DNA from: an uncultured Kangiella sp. | GTDB taxonomy: Bacteria > Pseudomonadota > Gammaproteobacteria > Enterobacterales > Kangiellaceae | Assembly (NCBI GenBank): GCA_950096615.1 | Contig: CATNCP010000021.1 | Span: forward strand, 1 to 50,559 | Length of the DNA: 50,559 nt | Direction: 5' to 3' | Part shown: positions 33,423 to 44,470 of the stretch, one piece after another | How the letters are laid out: the number at the start of each line of letters is the position of its first letter | Position numbering within the stretch: position 1 is the stretch's first letter | Translations under genes and position numbers: made by a program | Notes under the pieces: generated by a model | Databases searched by the model: none | Told to the model about the DNA's origin: nothing | Seen by the model: only the letters and a program-made list of their open reading frames with translations

Positions 33423-35996
33423 TTAAAAGATCGAACCAGGCTCAGGCTCTGGTTGCTCTTCAGGCTGCTCTTCATCAGTTGACTCTTCTTGAATAGAGTT
33501 AATTAACTGATCGAGTTGCTCTTGGTCTAGATCCTCAGGAGTGCTTTCTGACTCTTCAGAGCGGTTTCCGTTATACAGTTGCTCAAAGTCGGTAGAACGC
33601 TGGCTGACCTCAGAAGGCACATTATCGTCACGGAAGTACTCGAACATGGCATTTTGTTGACCTAGAGCGGCTAACTTGCCAGTTTCGGGGTCAATTTTAG
33701 CGGAAACAACGCCAGGGGGCTGAATAATTTCCTGTTCTGGCACGCCATCTAACGCTTTTTCCATAAAGGATGCCCATATTGGCAGTGCGGCTTTACCACC
33801 ATATTCGTAACGGCCTAGGCTGCGGCGATGGTCGGAAAAGCCCATCCAGGCGCTGGCAACAAGCTTGTCATTGAAGCCAGAAAACCAAGCATCCTTGTAA
33901 TCGTTGGCCGTTCCTGTTTTACCTGCTAAGTCGTGACGCTCCAGTAAGGAACTGCCGCGACGTTTTAGCTGAGTAGTTGCTGTTCCGCTGTGGATAACGT
34001 CCTTCATCATGTCATAAAGAATAAAGGCATCACGCGGATCAATAACTTCTTTCGCAATTTTATGCTCCGGCAGTGGCAATTCAGGGTAGTTGCGAATTTC
34101 AGGCTTGTACTTAGCTTCACGAATTTGATTATTAATTTTAATTTGTTCGCACTCTTCGCACACTACTTTGGGTGTGGCTTGATAAAGAATGTCGCCGTAA
34201 GACGTCGTCACCTTCTCGATGTAATAAGGTTCGACTTGATAGCCGCCATTAGCGAGTACAGCATACGCCGTCGCCATTTCCAGCGGTGTAAAACTAGCGG
34301 TTCCGAGAGCTAATGATTGGTATGGATCCATGTGCTCGTCTGGCAGACCAATTTTGGCTAAGTAATCTTCAGCATAGGCTGGGCCGATGCTATCAATCAG
34401 TCGGGTAGAAATGGTGTTGATGGAGCGTTTTAGACCAACGCGAAGTCGGGTTGGACCATTATATTTAAGGTTGTCGTTTTGAGGACGCCATACTTCATCA
34501 ATCTCGTTATTCACTTTGACGTAAGGAGCATCGTTGACCAAGCTGGCTGGGGTAAACCCTTTTGAAAAGGCTGCACCGTAGATAAATGGTTTGATGTTTG
34601 AGCCGGGTTGACGTCTAGCCTGAGTCACCAAGTTGAACTTGTTGGTAAAGTAATCAAACCCGCCAACTAACGAGGTTATGCCTCCATCTTTAGAGCGAAT
34701 AGAGACAAAGCCTGCTGAAGCTTCAGGGATTTGGCTGAGTTGCCACTGTTCCTCAACTTGAATGACTCGAATGAGATCGCCCGCTGCCGCAACTTCTGAG
34801 GCCGTTTTAGGCTTATAGCCGATACGGCTATCGCTAATAAATTTTGCTGCCCAATTCAGTCCTTCCCAAGGGATGGTTATTTCTACCCCCTCTTTATTGA
34901 GGGCTTTAACCGTTTTTTCACCGACCTCGAGAACAATCGCTGGTTCTAACCCGGCGATTGTGGGTGTGTTATTCAGAATCTGCAGGAGTTCTTGTGTTTC
35001 TTTATTGGCAAAGTCTTCGATTTGTTGTTCTGGGCCTTTGTAGCCATGGCGGCGGTCGTATTCAAGCAACCCTTGTCGAAGCGCATTGTTAGCTATTTCT
35101 TGATGCTTCGAGTTAATCGTAGTCACAATATCAAGGCCGTGATTATAAGCTGTTTCGCGGCCAAAGCGATTGATAACGTCAAGACGAACCATTTCGGCTA
35201 CATAGGGAGCGCCGACATCAAGATCGGCAGCATGCTTTGTGGCCGTCAGTGGCGTTTCTGTGGCTAACTGGTAAGCATCTTGATTAATGTAGTTTTCATC
35301 TAGCATGCGACTCAGCACGAGATTTCTACGTCCCAAAGCTCGCTCTGGGTTAGAAATGGGGTTGTAGGCTGACTCACCTTTGAGTAAACCTGCCATCATT
35401 GCGGCTTCCGGTAAGGTTAGCTCACTTAAATGTTTGCCATAATACACTTCAGAGGCGGCTGCTAATCCGTAGGCGCGATGACTGAAGTGTACTTTGTTGG
35501 TGTAAAGCTCAAGAATTTGCTCTTTCGAGAGCTCTTGTTCCATTCGAACCGCGAGGAACATCTCGATCAACTTACGCTTCAAACGCTGATCTCGGGTAAG
35601 GAACATATTTCTAGCGGTTTGCATGGTGAGCGTACTGGCGCCTTCGGAGAATTCACCTGTGGTCGCCGCCACCTTAAGGACTCGTAATAATCCTTTAAAG
35701 TCGACACCGCTATGTTCATAAAAGCGCTGATCTTCTGTCGCTACCAGAGCATTAATAAAGTTCTCAGGGATCTGCTCAAAGGTAACGGGCTCGCGTCTGA
35801 CGTCGCCAAACTCACCAATTAGCCTGCCGTCTTGAGTAAAAATCCGCATGGGAGTTTGTAATTTTACATTCTTCAGCGAATCGATTTCCGGCACCTGCGG
35901 AGTCGCATAGAGGAAAGCGCCAATAATGGTCATAACCACAAATATTGTGATAAAAATCACAAATAGGGCTAATTTCTTCAATATATTGATGGTCAT
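33423..35996 (-). CDS. mrcA: Bifunctional penicillin-binding protein 1A
   Basis: An 857-residue class A PBP that polymerises and cross-links peptidoglycan. One N-terminal membrane anchor (about 9-30) precedes the glycosyltransferase 51 domain with E-D-Q-R-F-Y-E-H-S-G-V-D (catalytic Glu). After a linker domain (about 300-420), the transpeptidase domain has S-N-I-K (active-site Ser, in P-G-S-N-I-K-P-F), S-I-N and K-T-G-T motifs. The C-terminal tail (about 815-857) is Glu/Gln/Pro-rich and disordered. Length and layout match PonA/MrcA. It is divergent from pilM, an arrangement common in Gammaproteobacteria such as Pseudomonas. Confidence 0.96.
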   Translation of the reverse strand: MTINILKKLALFVIFITIFVVMTIIGAFLYATPQVPEIDSLKNVKLQTPMRIFTQDGRLIGEFGDVRREPVTFEQIPENFINALVATEDQRFYEHSGVDFKGLLRVLKVAATTGEFSEGASTLTMQTARNMFLTRDQRLKRKLIEMFLAVRMEQELSKEQILELYTNKVHFSHRAYGLAAASEVYYGKHLSELTLPEAAMMAGLLKGESAYNPISNPERALGRRNLVLSRMLDENYINQDAYQLATETPLTATKHAADLDVGAPYVAEMVRLDVINRFGRETAYNHGLDIVTTINSKHQEIANNALRQGLLEYDRRHGYKGPEQQIEDFANKETQELLQILNNTPTIAGLEPAIVLEVGEKTVKALNKEGVEITIPWEGLNWAAKFISDSRIGYKPKTASEVAAAGDLIRVIQVEEQWQLSQIPEASAGFVSIRSKDGGITSLVGGFDYFTNKFNLVTQARRQPGSNIKPFIYGAAFSKGFTPASLVNDAPYVKVNNEIDEVWRPQNDNLKYNGPTRLRVGLKRSINTISTRLIDSIGPAYAEDYLAKIGLPDEHMDPYQSLALGTASFTPLEMATAYAVLANGGYQVEPYYIEKVTTSYGDILYQATPKVVCEECEQIKINNQIREAKYKPEIRNYPELPLPEHKIAKEVIDPRDAFILYDMMKDVIHSGTATTQLKRRGSSLLERHDLAGKTGTANDYKDAWFSGFNDKLVASAWMGFSDHRRSLGRYEYGGKAALPIWASFMEKALDGVPEQEIIQPPGVVSAKIDPETGKLAALGQQNAMFEYFRDDNVPSEVSQRSTDFEQLYNGNRSEESESTPEDLDQEQLDQLINSIQEESTDEEQPEEQPEPEPGSIF

Positions 35997-36168
35997 TTTT
36001 TTAGAAAGACTTATTGTGAAGCGTTACAGCTGGTTTACGAATTGAGTACCAGTATACCTTTTCTAAAAAAAAAGGCTGAATTTTTTTGTAAATCAGTGTA
36101 AATATAGTATCTTAGAAGTGTTAGTTAACAAAAAAGTTTAACTTTTATGTGGATTTGTATCCACTTTC

Positions 36169-36198
36169 TTGGGGACATGTCTTAGAGATCTTTATAAG
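36169..36198 (+). promoter_or_regulatory. Possible promoter of the pilMNOPQ operon
   Basis: TTGGGG (36169-36174), 18 bases, TATAAG (36193-36198). The predicted start near 36205 leaves a leader of about 46 bases to pilM. Just upstream, GTGGAT-TTGT-ATCCAC (36149-36164) is a small perfect hairpin or operator. The boxes are moderate only. The rest of the 254-base gap with mrcA is A+T-rich and carries both genes' promoters. Confidence 0.4.
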
Positions 36199-36238
36199 AT
36201 AAAACGAACAAATGGACTGTGTTGAACCAACTTAATGA

Positions 36239-37317
<1,079 letters not shown>

Positions 37318-37318
<1 letters not shown>

Positions 37319-37914
37319 TGGCTCGCATTAACTTACTCGACTGGCGTGAAGAACTGCGCCAAGAGCGAAATAAAGAGTTTTGGATTACGTTTGCTTTGAT
37401 GATTGTTCTTGCTGGTTTGATTTGGTTCTTAGTGAATCAGGTCATGGCTGATAGGATTGAGAAACAAGATGATCGTATTAGTAAGCTGAACACGGAAATT
37501 GGGGTTCTTCAAAAACAAACACAAGAAATTGAAAAGTTGAAAAAAGAAAAAGAAGAACTCATCAAGCGTATGGATTTGATTACTGATTTACAGCAAAGTC
37601 GTCCTGAAGTGGTTCGAATGTTTGATGAGCTTGTCAGAGTTACTCCAGAGGGAATCAATTTGGCCACCTGGAAGCGAAGTGAAACTGTGGCAGGAAAGAA
37701 ACAAACACTGAAGTATAAATTAGTATTTTCTGGACAGGGTGAAACCAACCCAAGAATTTCTGAGTTTATGAGAAAGATGGACAGTTCTGAGCGGTTACAG
37801 ACTAGTGCTCTCAAAGATGTCCAGAAGCAAACCAAAGGACTTCCAGCTCAAAACTTTACTCTTGAGGCCAAGCAAGTTATTCCTGGCCAAGAAAAATCAG
37901 AGGGGGGTAAATAA
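37318..37914 (+). CDS. pilN: Type IV pilus assembly protein PilN
   Basis: A 198-residue bitopic inner-membrane protein. The N-terminal cytoplasmic motif A-R-I-N-L-L-D-W-R-E-E, which binds PilM, is intact. One membrane helix (about 22-43) is followed by a periplasmic coiled coil (about 48-85, Lys/Glu-rich) and a ferredoxin-like domain. PilN heterodimerises with PilO. Its start overlaps pilM and its stop overlaps pilO by one base each. Confidence 0.95.
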
Positions 37915-38528
37915 TGGCTGATTTAAGTCAATATCAAGATTTTAATAATATTGGTTCATGGCCTCTCCCTGGCAAAATCGCGTTTATCGCAATTGCGATG
38001 GTGGTAGTCCTTGGCTTGGGTTATTACTTCGACACTAGCGAGCAGTTAAGTGAACTAGATTCAAAGGCAAAAAAACAAGAGCAACTATTGGCTGACTATA
38101 AGCGTGAGTATGAAAAGGCTGTTAACCTTGACGCTTATCGAGAGCAGATGGCTGAGATGAAAGAAACTTTCAAAGGACTTCTTGAGCAATTGCCTAAGAA
38201 CACTGAAATTCCAGGCCTTTTGGATGAAATTTCATATGCAGCTTCAGGTGCTGGTGTTGAATTGTTGTCGCATAAGTATTTAAACGAATCAAAAAAACAG
38301 TTTTATATTGAAAAGCCAATAGAAATTGTAGCTACAGGCAGTTATCACCAAATAGCAGATTTTGTCAGTAGGATTTCAAAGCTACCAAGAATTGTAACCC
38401 TACACGGTTTCACGATTTCTGAAGCGAGGGGTAATCAAAGAAATTCAAACCCTACTACTGGGAGCGGTGAAACATTGAGTTTCAGTGTTTTGGCTAAAAC
38501 ATATCGTTATGAATCTGAGGAGGGATAA
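37914..38528 (+). CDS. pilO: Type IV pilus assembly protein PilO
   Basis: A 204-residue bitopic inner-membrane protein with one helix at about 21-41, a periplasmic coiled coil (about 45-85) and a C-terminal ferredoxin-like domain. N-terminal residues L-S-Q-Y-Q-D-F-N-N-I-G-S-W-P are usual for the family. It partners with PilN and PilP in the alignment complex that spans the periplasm. Translationally coupled to pilN. Confidence 0.95.
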   Translation: MADLSQYQDFNNIGSWPLPGKIAFIAIAMVVVLGLGYYFDTSEQLSELDSKAKKQEQLLADYKREYEKAVNLDAYREQMAEMKETFKGLLEQLPKNTEIPGLLDEISYAASGAGVELLSHKYLNESKKQFYIEKPIEIVATGSYHQIADFVSRISKLPRIVTLHGFTISEARGNQRNSNPTTGSGETLSFSVLAKTYRYESEEG

Positions 38529-38530
38529 TA

Positions 38531-39088
38531 GTGAGCATCTCAAACAAAACTAGCATCCTTCTGTGCTCGCTTATATCGTTTGCGGTATTGAGTGGTTGTG
38601 AAAACGATGGTATGGAAAAGCTTGACCAAGAAATACAGAAGATCAAAAGTGAAACCAAGAAAAGTATTGAGCCTATTCCAAAAGTAGTGGCCTACGAGCC
38701 CTTCACCTATTCAGCAGGAGATCTACGTAGTCCGTTTGCTAGACTAGACCCGGAACATGAATCTAGCTCGATGTTGGTGGATGGTGATTGTGAGTCTAAT
38801 GTTCGACCAGATCCTAATCGACAGAAATTTGAAATGGAGAGGTATGGATTAGATGCGCTGCAGTATGCTGGTATGATTGCAAATAAAAAGGAATTGCGCG
38901 GATTGGTTAAAATCCTTGGCGGCGATAGTGCTGGCGTTATTCAGCCGGTTCATGTTGGTGAGTATATAGGTTTAAACAATGGGCGAATAAGCCAAATTGA
39001 TAGTAACCAAATTACCATTGAAGCGATTGTCCCTAACGGTAGAGGCTGTTGGGAAAACCGCACACAATACCTAGTGATAGGGCAGTGA
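38531..39088 (+). CDS. pilP: Type IV pilus lipoprotein PilP
   Basis: A 185-residue inner-membrane lipoprotein. It starts with GTG (38531), preceded by AGGAGGG. The lipobox L-S-G-C places the acylated Cys at about residue 23. A flexible segment with Y-S-A-G-D-L-R-S-P-F (the PilN/PilO-binding motif region) is followed by a beta-sandwich domain (about 110-185). PilP ties the inner-membrane complex to the PilQ secretin. Two bases separate it from pilO. Confidence 0.94.
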   Translation: MSISNKTSILLCSLISFAVLSGCENDGMEKLDQEIQKIKSETKKSIEPIPKVVAYEPFTYSAGDLRSPFARLDPEHESSSMLVDGDCESNVRPDPNRQKFEMERYGLDALQYAGMIANKKELRGLVKILGGDSAGVIQPVHVGEYIGLNNGRISQIDSNQITIEAIVPNGRGCWENRTQYLVIGQ

Positions 39089-39098
39089 GGGGCTGAAT

Positions 39099-41261
39099 AT
39101 GCGTATTATAAATGAAAAACGGATGAACAAGTCAGAATTGGGTAGAACGACTATGTTGATAAAGATGAAGAAGTTATTAAAAAGCGGTTTCGCACTCAGC
39201 GGATTAATGTTGTTTTCTTGGGGCGTAAGTGCCAGCCAGTTGCAGGCTATAGATTATAATGTTTTGCCTGGGGATAAGGTGATGGTTCGTCTGAGTTATA
39301 CAGATGTGCCACCTACACCGCGGGAATTTACGACAGCAAACCCTGCTAGAATTTCAATGGATTTTACTGGAGTAGACTCAGGGTTGGATTATAAAACAAA
39401 GGATATTGGCATTGGTGCTATTGGCTCTATTACTGCTATTGAAGCACAAAATAGGACTCGAGTTGTTATCAATCTATCTGAATTAGTCTCTTACAATAGT
39501 CGAGTTGAAGGCAGTGATTTTGTCATTACCTTAGATGCAGGCCCAACAGGTACTGTCGCTAATCAATCTAAGCCGAGCACTACTTCGAGCTATAGTAATT
39601 CTGAATTTGATATTGCCAGCGTCGATTTTCGTCGTGGTACGGCTGGTGAAGCTAGAGTATTAGTTAATCTTGGGGCGGCAAATGTGAACGTAGACCTTCG
39701 TCAAGAAGGGCGTAATGTAATTGCTGACTTTATCGGAAGTGATATTGATCCTAGCTTTATTCGCCGACTTGATGTTGTTGATTTTGGAACTCCGGCGCAA
39801 CTTGTAGAAACATCGAGACGTGGTGATAACGTGCGGTTAACCGTGCGTGGTAATGATTCCTTTGAGTACCTTGCTTATCAGGCAGATGATCTATACACGA
39901 TTGAGTTAAAGCCTCTAACAAAGCAAGAAATGGAGCGTCGAGAGCGTGAAAAGCCTAAGTATACGGGGGAGCGCTTAACATTGCAGTTCCAGGATATGGA
40001 TCTAAAAGCAATTCTGCATACTCTAGGTGATTTTGCTGGTATCAATATCGTTATCAGTGATGATGTGCAGGGCTCAATGGCTTTAAACTTAGTGAATGTC
40101 CCATGGGATCAGGCATTAGATATTATCTTGAAGTCTAAGGGCTTGGATAAGCGTCAAGACGGAAATGTCATGATGATTGCACCAGCGGAAGTTATTGCGG
40201 CTCGTGAACAACAAGAGCTTGAAGCTAATAAGCAGCAGGAAGAGTTAGCTCCTCTACGTACAGAGTTAATGCAGGTTAATTATGCTAAGGCGACTGAAGT
40301 GGCTGCTTTGTTGAAGTCAGGTGGTTCAGGTGAAGAGCCCACTATTGGGATTTTATCTGAGCGCGGTGCTGTATCCGTGGATGTGAGAACTAACACGTTA
40401 ATTGTGAAAGATGTTTCGTCGAAACTTGAAGATGTTAGACGTTTGGTAGAACAGCTAGACATACCTGTCGAGCAGGTTTTAATTGAAGCACGGATAGTTA
40501 CAGCAACAGATGGCTTCACTAGAGATCTAGGAGCTCGTTTTGGTATCAGTGACGCAATGAACTCTGGAGAAGTTGGTGTTTCTGGTACGGTACAAGACGC
40601 TGGACGGATCAATGGTTCGGTAAGTGGTAGCAGAAACCAAACTAACGGCTTTAATGTAAACTTGCCAGTAAGTAGTGCTGCAGGTAGTTTAGGACTATCG
40701 TTTGCCCGATTAGCCGAGGGGTTAATCATTGATATGGAGTTGTCGGCATTAGAGGCTGAAAACCGTGGTGAAGTGGTGGCAAGTCCTAAGGTTATTACAG
40801 CTAATCAAAAAGAAGCCTTTATTAAGGCTGGTGAAGAAATCCCATACTTACAGGGGGGGTCTTCTGGTGCATCAAACATTCAGTTCAAAGAAGCCGTTCT
40901 AGAACTGAAAGTAACGCCACAAATTACCCCTGATGGTCGTGTCTTCTTAGATTTGTCAATCAGTCAAGATACCCGCGGTGAGGAAGTTGTTTTCACAACA
41001 GCGGATGGTCAAGCTGTTGGCGGAGCTCCAGCAATTAATACCCAAGAAATCGGAACTCAAATTCTGGTGGATAATGGAGAGACTATCGTTTTAGGTGGTA
41101 TCTTCCAGCACCGAGTTACTTTAGATGAAACCAAAGTACCTCTTCTAGGTGATATTCCATTATTAGGCTGGTTATTCCGCAATACATCTAGAGAAAATGC
41201 CAAAGAAGAGCTATTAATTTTCGTAACACCGAAAATTATCAAAGAAGGCTTGAAATATTAG
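39099..41261 (+). CDS. pilQ: Type IV pilus secretin PilQ
   Basis: A 720-residue outer-membrane secretin. Two AMIN peptidoglycan-binding domains occupy about 45-270, then the STN/N0 domain (about 295-350, L-Q-F-Q-D-M-D-L-K-A-I-L), an N1 domain (about 385-470, with L-I-V-K-D), and the secretin core (about 480-718) with V-A-S-P-K-V-I-T-A-N and P-L-L-G-D-I-P-L-L-G-W-L-F-R. The start is not certain: ATG 39099 has a good GAGGGG but gives a long n-region; ATG 39153 (M-L-I-K-M-K-K-L) gives a more usual signal peptide. Last gene of the pil operon. Confidence 0.95.
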   Translation: MRIINEKRMNKSELGRTTMLIKMKKLLKSGFALSGLMLFSWGVSASQLQAIDYNVLPGDKVMVRLSYTDVPPTPREFTTANPARISMDFTGVDSGLDYKTKDIGIGAIGSITAIEAQNRTRVVINLSELVSYNSRVEGSDFVITLDAGPTGTVANQSKPSTTSSYSNSEFDIASVDFRRGTAGEARVLVNLGAANVNVDLRQEGRNVIADFIGSDIDPSFIRRLDVVDFGTPAQLVETSRRGDNVRLTVRGNDSFEYLAYQADDLYTIELKPLTKQEMERREREKPKYTGERLTLQFQDMDLKAILHTLGDFAGINIVISDDVQGSMALNLVNVPWDQALDIILKSKGLDKRQDGNVMMIAPAEVIAAREQQELEANKQQEELAPLRTELMQVNYAKATEVAALLKSGGSGEEPTIGILSERGAVSVDVRTNTLIVKDVSSKLEDVRRLVEQLDIPVEQVLIEARIVTATDGFTRDLGARFGISDAMNSGEVGVSGTVQDAGRINGSVSGSRNQTNGFNVNLPVSSAAGSLGLSFARLAEGLIIDMELSALEAENRGEVVASPKVITANQKEAFIKAGEEIPYLQGGSSGASNIQFKEAVLELKVTPQITPDGRVFLDLSISQDTRGEEVVFTTADGQAVGGAPAINTQEIGTQILVDNGETIVLGGIFQHRVTLDETKVPLLGDIPLLGWLFRNTSRENAKEELLIFVTPKIIKEGLKY

Positions 41262-41280
41262 ACAGTCATACCCAAATACT

Positions 41281-41321
41281 AAAAACCCGGGTATAATCGC
41301 GTGCCTGGGTTTTTGGTTTTT
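41281..41321 (+). terminator. Terminator of the pil operon
   Basis: An 11-bp stem (41281-41291 with 41304-41314, one G-U pair) around a 12-base loop, followed by a further T-run. It begins 20 bases after pilQ and lies 35 bases before aroK, so aroK may rely on readthrough or its own promoter. Confidence 0.7.
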
Positions 41322-41355
41322 AATATTTGGTTAATAAAAGAGTTCAACGTTAATA

Positions 41356-41880
41356 ATGAAAGGTAAGCGCAATATCTTCCTAGTGGGACCAATGGGTGCT
41401 GGTAAAACAACCATTGGCAAGCAGTTGGCTGAAATCTTAAAGCTTGAGTTTGTGGATAGCGATCATGAGCTTGAGGAACGCACTGGCGCACCTATCGATT
41501 GGATTTTCGATATCGAAGGTGAAGAAGGTTTCCGCGTACGTGAAGAAAAAATAATTGAAGAGTTAACGGAAAGACAAGGCATAGTACTGGCTACTGGTGG
41601 TGGAGCTGTCGTATCTGACAAAAGCCGTAACCATCTTGCTGCCCGTGGAGTTGTTGTTTACTTGGAGACCTCGATTGAGCAACAGCTAGAGCGTACTCGT
41701 CGAGATAAGCGTCGCCCGCTTATTCAAAACGGAAATCCTAAGAATACTCTTGAAGACTTGATGCAGGAGCGTGAGCCCTTGTATACCGAAATCGCAGACT
41801 TAACAGTCGCAACTAATATTAGTTCTGTTAAATCCGTTGCGAAAGAAATCGTTGAGTTGATGGAACAACCAATTGCGTAG
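41356..41880 (+). CDS. aroK: Shikimate kinase
   Basis: A 174-residue enzyme that phosphorylates shikimate in aromatic amino-acid synthesis. N-terminal P-loop G-P-M-G-A-G-K-T-T (about 10-18), the shikimate-binding D-S-D-H-E-L (D at about 35), G-x-x-x-F-R-x-x-E (E-E-G-F-R-V-R-E-E), G-G-G-A near residue 80, and the lid Arg region R-R-D-K-R-R-P-L. It precedes aroB by 8 bases, the usual gammaproteobacterial order. Confidence 0.97.
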   Translation: MKGKRNIFLVGPMGAGKTTIGKQLAEILKLEFVDSDHELEERTGAPIDWIFDIEGEEGFRVREEKIIEELTERQGIVLATGGGAVVSDKSRNHLAARGVVVYLETSIEQQLERTRRDKRRPLIQNGNPKNTLEDLMQEREPLYTEIADLTVATNISSVKSVAKEIVELMEQPIA

Positions 41881-41888
41881 TCGTAGTA

Positions 41889-42995
41889 TTGAAAAAGCTT
41901 GATCTAAAGTTATCCTCAAAAAGCTCAGATTATCAAATACTTATCGGTAAGAACCTTCTTGCCGATAAAGAACATCTTTCGTCAGTCATCAATGGCAAGC
42001 AAGTTTTTATCGTCTCTAACGATACTGTCGCCCCTCTCTATTTATCAGAGCTTAAAAGCAGTTTAGAAGCGTTCGAGTGCCATGTGTTTTTACTGGATGA
42101 TGGTGAACAACATAAGTCTTTTGAAAACTATCACAACATACTAAATGCTATGCTTGAAGCGGGTTTAAGGCGCAATGCCACTCTCATCGCGCTGGGCGGC
42201 GGTGTTGTGGGTGATATGGCTGGCTTTGCTGCTGCAACCTATCAACGGGGAATACCTTTTATTCAAATTCCTACAACTCTATTATCTCAGGTCGACTCGT
42301 CGGTTGGTGGTAAAACTGCTGTAAACCATCCATTAGGTAAAAACATGATTGGTGCTTTTCATCAACCATGTCGCGTTATTACCGATATAAAAACCCTTGA
42401 GACACTTCCTGATAGAGAGTTTAAAGCGGGTCTAGCCGAAATCGTTAAAGCAGCGCTACTATATGATGCTGGTTTCTTTGAATGGTTAGAAGAGCATGCT
42501 AGTCAAATTTTAAGTCACCACGAAAATACATTAATCGCCATGATCGAACGTTCTTGTGCCATTAAAGCTGAAATTGTGGAGTTGGATGAAAAAGAGCAAG
42601 GGGTTAGGGCTTGGTTGAATTTGGGCCACACATTCGGGCACGCTATCGAGCGTTGCTTGGGGTATGGAGAGTTGCTTCATGGTGAAGCCGTTGCTATAGG
42701 AATGGTTATGGCAGCCGAGTTTGCAGAGTTAGCAGGACTCTTACCCAAAGAATCCATGAATCGTATTAAGTCACTGATAACGCGATTAGATCTTCCATCA
42801 ACTGTCGAAGGCTATGAAAAACGACTAACTCATAAAGATTTAGTGGCTGCCATGGCGTTGGATAAAAAAAATGTTGACGCAGATCTCACTCTGATTTTGC
42901 CAAAATCTATTGGTGAAGTTACTATAAAGCATTCCGTTAAGTCTCAAGACGTCGAGCAATACTTGAAACGTAATCTTGAGTCACTTGTAGCATAA
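41889..42995 (+). CDS. aroB: 3-dehydroquinate synthase
   Basis: A 368-residue NAD- and metal-dependent enzyme of the shikimate pathway. Visible landmarks are D-D-G-E-Q-H-K, L-G-G-G-V-V-G-D-M-A-G-F-A-A-A, P-T-T-L-L-S-Q-V-D-S-S-V-G-G-K-T-A, and L-N-L-G-H-T-F-G-H-A-I-E (metal ligands). The start is TTG 41889: the frame closes upstream within aroK and no ATG or GTG is available, so TTG is required. The ribosome site is poor; translation is probably coupled to aroK. Confidence 0.96.
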   Translation: MKKLDLKLSSKSSDYQILIGKNLLADKEHLSSVINGKQVFIVSNDTVAPLYLSELKSSLEAFECHVFLLDDGEQHKSFENYHNILNAMLEAGLRRNATLIALGGGVVGDMAGFAAATYQRGIPFIQIPTTLLSQVDSSVGGKTAVNHPLGKNMIGAFHQPCRVITDIKTLETLPDREFKAGLAEIVKAALLYDAGFFEWLEEHASQILSHHENTLIAMIERSCAIKAEIVELDEKEQGVRAWLNLGHTFGHAIERCLGYGELLHGEAVAIGMVMAAEFAELAGLLPKESMNRIKSLITRLDLPSTVEGYEKRLTHKDLVAAMALDKKNVDADLTLILPKSIGEVTIKHSVKSQDVEQYLKRNLESLVA

Positions 42996-43008
42996 GGGAC
43001 TGACTTAA

Positions 43009-44409
43009 ATGGCTTTTTCACAGTCACTCAATCCAAACGTTTTTGAAAAGCATAATCGCGTACTTTTCTTGCCGTCTAGCTGGAAGCGATTGATGAGCCT
43101 GATTAAATATCAGGTTCCCAATGGTGGTTATGCCGTTATGGAAGGGGAGTTTGGTTCCGGGAAATCCTCTTTCGGAAAGATTTTCGAAAAGAAGCTAGTG
43201 CTTGATGAAAATATCGATTGTCAGATCGTACAGGTTCACCCATTAAGTACTATCCAGCAAATTCGAGCACAGCTACCGAAAGCGCCTGATAAACCGATGA
43301 TCGTCATTATTGATGATGCGCATGAGGCCTCAACTTTATTGCTCCAAAGGCTTACGGTTCCTACAGACAATGTTTACTGGCTACTATTAGCAGAGCCGGG
43401 CATTAGTGATCGCGTGGATGAGTTTGCTGAACGTCGCGTTGAACTGCCGTTATTCTCGAAGGAAGATTGCTACGAATTTTTACAGAAGCAGCTTCAAGAT
43501 CAACCAAAATATGCACAAGTTTCTCAAATGCAAAGCGATACGATTTGGTATTCAAGCCAGGGGCTGCCAAAAGATATTATCGAGCAGGCAAAGAAAAACT
43601 TGAGCAAGCTTTTTTCTGGGCAAGAAAGTAGCGAAAACTTTGATAAGGCCAATAAAAGTTGGTACATGACAGCTGGGTTAGCCGCAGCTGCATTAATCCT
43701 TATCATTTCCCTAGCCATTAGTATGGGAGGGGGTGAAGGGGAAGACGAGTCTGACCAAGCCCAAGTTGCTCTAGAAGAGAACAGTAATGATACTGCTCAA
43801 CCAAACAAAGATGAGCTAGATGCACTTGCTATTGAGCATTTAGAAACTGCTGAAGAGAGAGCTCTCGATAAGCCCATCAAACAGACCGAAAAAATTAGCG
43901 AGCCACCTACTGTTGATGAATCACAAACGGATAGCAAAAAACTAGAAGGCGGGATTGTCGCTGGTAAAGAGTCTGAAGTGGGAAGTGAGGAGAAAACACT
44001 CACTGAGAGTGAGGTCGAAGAGGCTGCACAGACTGCAGATCCGATTGAATCTATTGCACTAAAGGTGGCGAAGAAAGAGGGGCCTGTTGAGAAAAGCAGC
44101 AATAGCGCGAAGAGTTTCAAGCAGTGGCTGTCGACACATTCACAAGACGCTTACAGTCTTCAGCTTTTTTCGCATTCTGAAGAGTCAGCCGCGAAGAGCT
44201 TTCAATCATCTTTAGATCTAGCTGATAGTTATGTTTATCCAGCAGACTTAGAAGGGAAAATTCGGTACCGAGTTTTGTGGGGAGCATTCGATACGCGAGC
44301 TGAAGCTAAGCAGGCTGTGGAGTCGTTACCTCCTGAGATTTTGGCACAGAAGCCTTGGATACGTCAGCTTTCAGCAATTAGCCAAGAAGTTTCCTCTGAA
44401 GCAGATTAA
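43009..44409 (+). CDS. DamX-like AAA ATPase/SPOR domain division protein
   Basis: A 466-residue bitopic protein. The cytoplasmic N-terminal part is an AAA-type ATPase with Walker A G-E-F-G-S-G-K-S (46-53) and Walker B I-V-I-I-D-D-A-H (about 99-106). One membrane helix (about 222-241) is followed by a long Glu/Ser/Thr-rich periplasmic linker (about 245-370) and a C-terminal SPOR domain (about 380-460, A-Y-S-L-Q-L-F-S and R-Y-R-V-L-W-G-A-F). DamX-type proteins follow aroB in many Gammaproteobacteria and act at the division septum. It lies 13 bases after aroB. Confidence 0.9.
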   Translation: MAFSQSLNPNVFEKHNRVLFLPSSWKRLMSLIKYQVPNGGYAVMEGEFGSGKSSFGKIFEKKLVLDENIDCQIVQVHPLSTIQQIRAQLPKAPDKPMIVIIDDAHEASTLLLQRLTVPTDNVYWLLLAEPGISDRVDEFAERRVELPLFSKEDCYEFLQKQLQDQPKYAQVSQMQSDTIWYSSQGLPKDIIEQAKKNLSKLFSGQESSENFDKANKSWYMTAGLAAAALILIISLAISMGGGEGEDESDQAQVALEENSNDTAQPNKDELDALAIEHLETAEERALDKPIKQTEKISEPPTVDESQTDSKKLEGGIVAGKESEVGSEEKTLTESEVEEAAQTADPIESIALKVAKKEGPVEKSSNSAKSFKQWLSTHSQDAYSLQLFSHSEESAAKSFQSSLDLADSYVYPADLEGKIRYRVLWGAFDTRAEAKQAVESLPPEILAQKPWIRQLSAISQEVSSEAD

Positions 44410-44470
44410 TAGAATCCACTAGATATACCAACAAATAAAGAATTTGGCTGTTATCATCCGGCGTAACCTT

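Noticed and set aside
40280-40729. 149-codon open frame antisense to pilQ
   Set aside because: It lies wholly opposite the well-conserved secretin coding region, has low-complexity Ser/Thr/Pro composition and no ribosome site.
41292-41297. TATAAT in the loop of the pilQ terminator, as an aroK promoter
   Set aside because: No acceptable -35 hexamer lies 16-18 bases upstream, and the hexamer sits in the terminator loop; kept as terminator only.
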